The position numbers and the translations under genes were made by a program. DNA of 64,000 bases, taken from assembly GCF_000721495.1 (NCBI RefSeq), contig NZ_JOHY01000034.1:65937-129936 (forward strand), written 5' to 3'. The stretch is from Streptomyces sp. NRRL F-5123 (lineage in GTDB: Bacteria; Actinomycetota; Actinomycetes; Streptomycetales; Streptomycetaceae). The notes beneath the pieces are model-generated. The model did not search any database and was not told the DNA's origin. It was given only the letters and a program-made list of their open reading frames with translations. Shown here one piece after another: positions 60,004 through 64,000 of this stretch (position 1 is its first letter; each line of letters begins with the position of its first letter).

Positions 60004-60900
60004 TCACGCCGTCGCCGCGGGGAGCTGGCCCAGGTCGGCGGCGACCTGGGCCAGGGAGCGGATGGCGTCGCTCTCGGCCTCGGTGCGCCACACCATGGCG
60101 AAGGTCAGCGGGGGGAGCCCGTCGGCGGGGCGCCAGGCGATGTCCGGGCGGGACCAGTAGGGGACGGAGTGGGCGGGGACGAGGTGGAGAACCTCGCCCT
60201 GGCTGATCTGCAAGAGCAGCCGCTCCATGTCGGTGACCAGCGGACCGCGTTCGATGGTCCGTCCCGCGGGGGTGTGCTCGGGCACCAGGGTGTTGCCCCA
60301 GTACGGCGGCATCCGGGCACTGGTGATCGCGAAGTCGGCCAGCATCTCGACCGGGACCCTGCACCGGCCGGCCAGTTCGTGGTCGCAGGAGAGCGCCACC
60401 GCCCTGCCGTCCAGGAAGAGCGTGGGCCCGACGGTGAGGTCCTCCTCCTCGACGGGCAGCCAGGTCACCAGGACGTCCAACTCCCCCTCCCGCAGCGCGG
60501 CGAAGGGATCCGTGAACGGAGCGTGCCGGAATTCCAGCTCCACTTCCGGGTACCGGCAGCGGAACTCCTGCCAGTAGTCCCGCAGATAGTGCACGTTCCC
60601 GGGGATCATCCCGACCCGCACGGTGTTGCCGACCCTGCGCGCGGCGGCCCGCGCCCGCTCCAGGCTCTCCCGCATGCTCGCGTACACCGGCACGAGGTCG
60701 TCCCGCAGTTGCCGCCCGACTGCGGTGAGCCGCACGTCCCGCCGGTTCTCCCGGTCGAAGAGCACGGCGTTCAGCCGCCGCTCCTGCTTGGCGATCGCCT
60801 GGCTCACCCGCGCCTGCGACACGTACAACCGCTCGGCGGCCCGCCCGAAGTGCAACTCCTCCGCCAGCGCCAAGAAGATCTCGATGTCCCGCAGCTCCAC
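60004..60900 (-). CDS. LysR family transcriptional regulator
   Basis: 298 residues, GTG 60900 after GGGAGG. Helix-turn-helix: ELRDIEIFLALAEELHFGRA, AERLYVSQARVSQAIAKQER. Effector domain with VRVGMIPGNVHYLRDYWQEF, RHAPFTDPFAALREGELDVL and VTWLPVEEEDLTVGP. The target is unclear: the adjacent lectin gene is convergent and the TetR gene is tandem behind it (152 bp), so it may act elsewhere. Confidence 0.88.
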   Translation of the reverse strand: MELRDIEIFLALAEELHFGRAAERLYVSQARVSQAIAKQERRLNAVLFDRENRRDVRLTAVGRQLRDDLVPVYASMRESLERARAAARRVGNTVRVGMIPGNVHYLRDYWQEFRCRYPEVELEFRHAPFTDPFAALREGELDVLVTWLPVEEEDLTVGPTLFLDGRAVALSCDHELAGRCRVPVEMLADFAITSARMPPYWGNTLVPEHTPAGRTIERGPLVTDMERLLLQISQGEVLHLVPAHSVPYWSRPDIAWRPADGLPPLTFAMVWRTEAESDAIRSLAQVAADLGQLPAATA

Positions 60901-61052
60901 CGCCGCCCGCCTCCCCGTCGTCGTTCCGCACCGCCACCACGACCGGGCACGCGCGGCCCCTCCGGGACGACGGCCCACCGTGACCGGCGACGCGCACGGT
61001 AGATCGGCCCGCCAACAGCCCGCCAACAGCGGCACCGCCCGGCGCTGTTCGG

Positions 61053-61715
61053 CTACTCGCCGGGCGGCGGCGCGCAGTCGATGCCGGAGACCGGCGCGGG
61101 TGCCGAAGGTGTGGGGGGCTCGTCGGCACCGCGGGCGGCGTGGATCCGCAGCAGGCCGTCGATGCCGCGGAGCAGGGTCTCGCCCGCGAGGACGGGGTCG
61201 CCGAGGTAGCCCGCGCTCATCGCGCCGTCGCGGAGCATGACGAAGTGGCGGCCGGCGTGGTCGGCGGACTCCGTCGTGATCTCGGCGAACAGGCCGGTGA
61301 TCGTCTTCAGGAACCAGTCGCGGTGCTGGACGACGGCCCGGTGGACGGGGTGCTGGGGGTCGGGGAATTCGGCCGCCGCGTTGAGGAAGGCGCAGCCGCG
61401 GTAGCCGGGTGAGCGGATCTGCTCGACGAGGGAGGCGCCGATGCCGCGCAGGATGGCGTCGGGCGGTGCTTCAGCGGCGGTCAGGGTGCCGATCTGGGTG
61501 CGGATCGCGTGGTCGACGCTGCCGATGTAGGCGACCGCCAGATCCTCCTTGCTGCGGAAGTGGCGGTAGAAGGTCGCATTGGTGACCTTCGCCTCGGCGA
61601 CCAGCCGGTCGACGCCCACCGTGTGGATGCCCTCGGCGTAGAAGAGCTGCCCGGCGGTGCTCAGCAGCCGCTCCCGTGCCTTGGACACCCTCCCGGCGGA
61701 TTCCGTCTGCGTCAT
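61053..61715 (-). CDS. TetR family regulator
   Basis: 220 residues, ATG 61715. Helix-turn-helix: RERLLSTAGQLFYAEGIHTV, GVDRLVAEAKVTNATFYRHF, RSKEDLAVAYIGSVD. The C-terminal domain resembles TetR_C_16 types (GYRGCAFLNAAAEFPDPQHP). Two perfect AGAACGTTCT sites lie in the divergent gap before the membrane-protein gene, so it most likely represses itself and that gene. Confidence 0.9.
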   Translation of the reverse strand: MTQTESAGRVSKARERLLSTAGQLFYAEGIHTVGVDRLVAEAKVTNATFYRHFRSKEDLAVAYIGSVDHAIRTQIGTLTAAEAPPDAILRGIGASLVEQIRSPGYRGCAFLNAAAEFPDPQHPVHRAVVQHRDWFLKTITGLFAEITTESADHAGRHFVMLRDGAMSAGYLGDPVLAGETLLRGIDGLLRIHAARGADEPPTPSAPAPVSGIDCAPPPGE

Positions 61716-61734
61716 ACCGCCCAGCCTAGCAGGT

Positions 61735-61798
61735 AGAACGTTCTCTCTTGTTTCGTCGGCAGAAGTGTGCCAGGCTCAAAAAAGAGAGAGAACGTTCT
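61735..61798. promoter_or_regulatory. Twin TetR operators
   Basis: AGAACGTTCT at 61735-61744 and 61789-61798, centres 54 bp apart. The flanks extend symmetrically (GTAGAACGTTCTCTCT on one side, AGAGAGAACGTTCTAC on the other), so the whole region is one large dyad between tetR (61715) and the membrane-protein gene (61824). Confidence 0.75.
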
Positions 61799-61823
61799 AC
61801 CCACTAACTCCCCGGAGACCCTC

Positions 61824-62372
61824 ATGGCATCCGCAGCCGCCCCCGCACCCACGACCGCACCCACCCTGCGCCGCCTCTACGCCGCCCGGTTCGTCTTCGC
61901 CGCCGCGTGGGCGGCACTCCTGCTCGCCTCCGGCTCCGGCCTCACCACCCCGGCGAAGGTGCTCCTTGTCGTCTATCCCGCCTTCGACGTGGCCGCGGCC
62001 GTCGTCGACGCCAGGTCGGCCCGCACCGCAGCCGGCCCGCTCAAGGGCCTGTACGCGAACATGGCCGTCAGCACGCTCGCCGCCGTCGGCCTCGCCCTCG
62101 CCACCACCTCCGGCGCCGCAGCCGTACTGCGTGTCTGGGGCGCATGGGCGATCGTCTCCGGCCTGGTCCAGCTCCTCGTGGGCGTCGTGCGCCGCCCGCT
62201 GGGCGGCCAGTGGCCCATGATCGCCAGCGGCGGCATCTCCGTCCTGGCCGGCGCGTCCTTCCTCCGCACCGCCTCCGGCGACGACCCGTCCCTCACCGCC
62301 CTCGCCGGATACGCGGCGCTCGGCGGCATCTTCTTCCTCGCCTCGGCGATCCGCCTCCCCCGCCGGGGCTGA
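61824..62372 (+). CDS. Small polytopic membrane protein (DUF308/HdeD-like)
   Basis: 182 residues, ATG 61824 after GGAGA. About six hydrophobic segments (FVFAAAWAALLLASGSGL, VLLVVYPAFDVAAAVVDA, ANMAVSTLAAVGLALATT, VWGAWAIVSGLVQLLVGVV, MIASGGISVLAGASFLRTA). The helix pattern fits DUF308-type proteins, function unknown. Under control of the divergent TetR by the twin operators, so probably induced by a small molecule. Confidence 0.75.
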   Translation: MASAAAPAPTTAPTLRRLYAARFVFAAAWAALLLASGSGLTTPAKVLLVVYPAFDVAAAVVDARSARTAAGPLKGLYANMAVSTLAAVGLALATTSGAAAVLRVWGAWAIVSGLVQLLVGVVRRPLGGQWPMIASGGISVLAGASFLRTASGDDPSLTALAGYAALGGIFFLASAIRLPRRG

Positions 62373-62376
62373 CCCC

Positions 62377-63531
62377 CTACGCGTGGTGGCCGCGGATGTG
62401 GCGGCGCTCCGTCGGGTCCGTCGGCGGAGGGGCGTCCGCCAGGCGCAGGACCGGGTCCTCCGGCCCCTCCCGACCGGCCACGACGGGGTACGCCGCCCGG
62501 AGGGCCTTCGCGCGGTACTGGGCCGCGTCCGCGAGGCGGAAGAGGCGGCGGGCGGAACGCACGGGGCCGATCGGGTCACCTGTGGACGCCACACCGCAGG
62601 CCACGCCCTCCCCCACGTCGAGCTTCGCCGCCCGCAGGCACAGCTCGGTCGCCGCGTGCACGACCTCGTCCGCCGTACTGCCCACCGCGACGATGCAGAA
62701 CTCGTCACCGCCCAGCCGGGCCGCCAGGCTCCCGGGGAGCATCGCGCCGCACAGGCTCAGCAGCGAGCCGAACCGTTCCAGCAGACGGTCACCGACCGCG
62801 TGGCCCAGCTGGTCGTTGACCTTCTTCAGCCCGTTCAGGTCGCACACGACCAGGCTCACCGCGGTGCCCTCGGCCCGGTGCCGTTCCAGCGCCTCGTCCA
62901 GGCGTACGTCCACGGCCCGCCGGTTCCCCAGCCCCGTCAGGGGATCGGTGAACGCGAGCCGCTGCACCTCCGCCAGCCGCTCCGTCTGCGCGATGCCCGA
63001 CGCGAGGACCGCGGCCAGGACTGTCGCGAAATCCGCGTCCGGGCGGGCGAAAACGGGCTCGCCCGCCCGCCGGGCCACATAGATCTCACCCCACGCCCGG
63101 CCGTGCATCACCAGCGGCGCCACCACACAGCTCCCCCGGCCCCTGCGGCGCAACGCCGCCGCCCTCCCCCACGAGCTTCCCCCGGGCGACGCGCCCGTCC
63201 CCTCCGCCGTCTCCACCCACGCGTGCGGGGCCCCGCCGCGGGCCCAGCTGCCGTGCAGGAACTCGGCGATCTCCGGGAAATCGTGCACCGAATACGACTC
63301 GTCCTCCGGCTCCGATTCCTCGCCCGGGGCGAGGTCCCCGTCGTTCACCAGCACCCGCAGCCGCCCCGTCTCCCGCTCCCACGCGGACACCGCCGCGAAG
63401 GAGCCGCCCATCGCACGCCGCGCCCCCCGCGCACCCGCGCGGGCCGCCTCCTGCGGGGTCTGCGCCGTCGCCAGCGCCTGTGCCAGTTCGACGACCGCCG
63501 CGAGCCGTCGATCGGCCGTCCCGTCCTCCAT
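62377..63531 (-). CDS. GAF-GGDEF diguanylate cyclase
   Basis: 384 residues. The N-terminal GAF domain (about 10-170; AAVVELAQALATAQTPQEAA, GSCVVAPLVMHGRAWGEIYV) is followed by a GGDEF domain (about 200-350; AFTDPLTGLGNRRAVDVRLD, LNGLKKVNDQLGHAVGDRLL). The intact active-site loop is AARLGGDEFCIVAVG. It makes cyclic di-GMP, which in Streptomyces delays sporulation through BldD. No RxxD inhibition site precedes GGDEF (the region reads MLPGSLAARL). It is soluble. The start lies 129 bp from a copy of the long dispersed repeat. Confidence 0.92.
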   Translation of the reverse strand: MEDGTADRRLAAVVELAQALATAQTPQEAARAGARGARRAMGGSFAAVSAWERETGRLRVLVNDGDLAPGEESEPEDESYSVHDFPEIAEFLHGSWARGGAPHAWVETAEGTGASPGGSSWGRAAALRRRGRGSCVVAPLVMHGRAWGEIYVARRAGEPVFARPDADFATVLAAVLASGIAQTERLAEVQRLAFTDPLTGLGNRRAVDVRLDEALERHRAEGTAVSLVVCDLNGLKKVNDQLGHAVGDRLLERFGSLLSLCGAMLPGSLAARLGGDEFCIVAVGSTADEVVHAATELCLRAAKLDVGEGVACGVASTGDPIGPVRSARRLFRLADAAQYRAKALRAAYPVVAGREGPEDPVLRLADAPPPTDPTERRHIRGHHA

Positions 63532-63659
63532 CCCCCCAGGCTAGAAAGCTTTTGCCCTCGCCGGGCAGCGAATACTCCGAACGGCCGTCCGATCGCCCCT
63601 CGGACCTCCCCCCGGCGGGGGCCGCCTTCCCCCGGCGGGGGCTGCCTTCCTCCGGCGAG

Positions 63660-64000
63660 GGGCTGGGGGCACGTCGGCGGCTTCCCGCCGCGGGGGGCCC
63701 GCGCCTCCGGCGCGGGTGTCTCCCACCCCCACCACCCGTGCAGATAGTGGGCGAGTGCACGCCCTCTTGTGGGGGTGACCCGCCATCGGGGGCTAACCGC
63801 AGTCCCCGGAACAATCACCCCCACCGGCGGGCAGCCGCCAACGCAACGTCGGGAGGGGGACGATCCGGGGGTGCCCCCGCAGGAATGCGCACCCTGTCCG
63901 GCACCGGACACGTCATGACGTCAGACGCGCATTCCGAGGAGGTACCCCCGGAGTGGCCCCCGACCCACCCACCGCACGGACAGCGCGATGCCCCGCCGGG
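63660..64000. repeat. Long dispersed repeat, copy 3 (continues past the window)
   Basis: Carries CCCACCCCCACCACCCGTGC, CGGGGGCTAACCGCAGTCCC, CACCCCCACCGGCGGGCAGC, GGGAGGGGGACGATCCGGGG and the 54-bp nested palindrome (63882-63935), then GAGGAGGTACCCCCGGAGTG and GCGATGCCCCGCCGGG, the last at the window edge. Near-identical to 13542-14016 over the final ~150 bp. No coding potential was seen in 63532-64000. Confidence 0.75.

Noticed and set aside
1..64000. tRNA, rRNA, riboswitch and chromosomal origin features
   Set aside because: No cloverleaf-like, rRNA-like, DnaA-box cluster or recognisable riboswitch sequence was seen by eye. A covariance-model search (tRNAscan-SE, Rfam) would be the decisive test.

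Overview
High-GC actinobacterial chromosome, almost certainly Streptomyces or a close relative in Streptomycetaceae. The evidence is third-position GC bias, GTG/TTG starts with AGGAGG-type ribosome sites, many ATGA/GTGA start-stop overlaps, mycothiol chemistry (Mca), XRE-DUF5753/DUF397 regulator pairs, a DasR-type operator at a chitinase, an LAxTG sortase substrate and the near absence of TTA codons (two genes with one were found). No rRNA, tRNA, CRISPR array, phage or complete insertion sequence was seen.

Layout. 1-8047 (minus strand): a Tad/Flp pilus operon in the order zinc-ribbon protein, CpaB, a CpaE-TadE fusion, TadE, CpaF, TadB, TadC, Flp pilin and a TadG-like protein that runs off the left edge. 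8195-9695: DasR-type operator and secreted GH18 chitinase. 9896-15780: D-amino-acid catabolism (RidA, IclR regulator, sugar/acid kinase, divergent PLP amino-acid deaminase, N-acyl-D-amino-acid deacylase). 15865-24496: AlaA-like aminotransferase, GTP-PEPCK, hemolysin III, MFS exporter with TetR, and a YyaL-type thioredoxin-domain protein with a damaged end. 24618-30961: Uma2, a DGPF protein with its ECF42-type sigma factor, and a large NB-ARC/TPR protein. 31274-40128: Mca, DUF4307, GreA, a DrrAB-type ABC pair, threonine ammonia-lyase, MarR, a small sigma-like gene with a membrane partner, and MetB. 40125-50203: YfhO-like membrane protein, parallel beta-helix protein, PAP2 phosphatase, HutH, LAxTG protein and L,D-transpeptidase. 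50151-54515: ROK regulator, XylB and XylA. 54653-58521: a whiJ-like cluster and a PIMT-like methyltransferase with a coupled small peptide. 58548-63531: ArsR with a monooxygenase, ricin-type lectin, LysR, TetR with a membrane protein, and a GAF-GGDEF protein.

Genes acting together. The Tad genes form one overlapping unit for a pilus-like surface structure. The RidA/IclR/kinase operon and the divergent deaminase share a 19-bp operator; together with the deacylase they look like a route from N-acyl-D-amino acids to keto acids. XylA/XylB convert xylose to xylulose-5-phosphate beside their probable ROK repressor. The ECF42-type sigma factor has a matching promoter in front of the adjacent DGPF gene.

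The least expected content lies between genes. Two dispersed repeat families occur: hairpin elements ending in CAGGGGCGCG, and a longer block holding a 54-bp nested palindrome. Two copies of a ~95-bp MITE-like element each sit at the damaged 3' end of a gene. One of these damaged genes, the beta-helix gene, is now open in frame into the next gene. Other points worth checking are the CpaE-TadE fusion, several perfect operator-like dyads, a 32-bp palindrome over the sigma-factor start, and the small peptide coupled to the PIMT-like methyltransferase.
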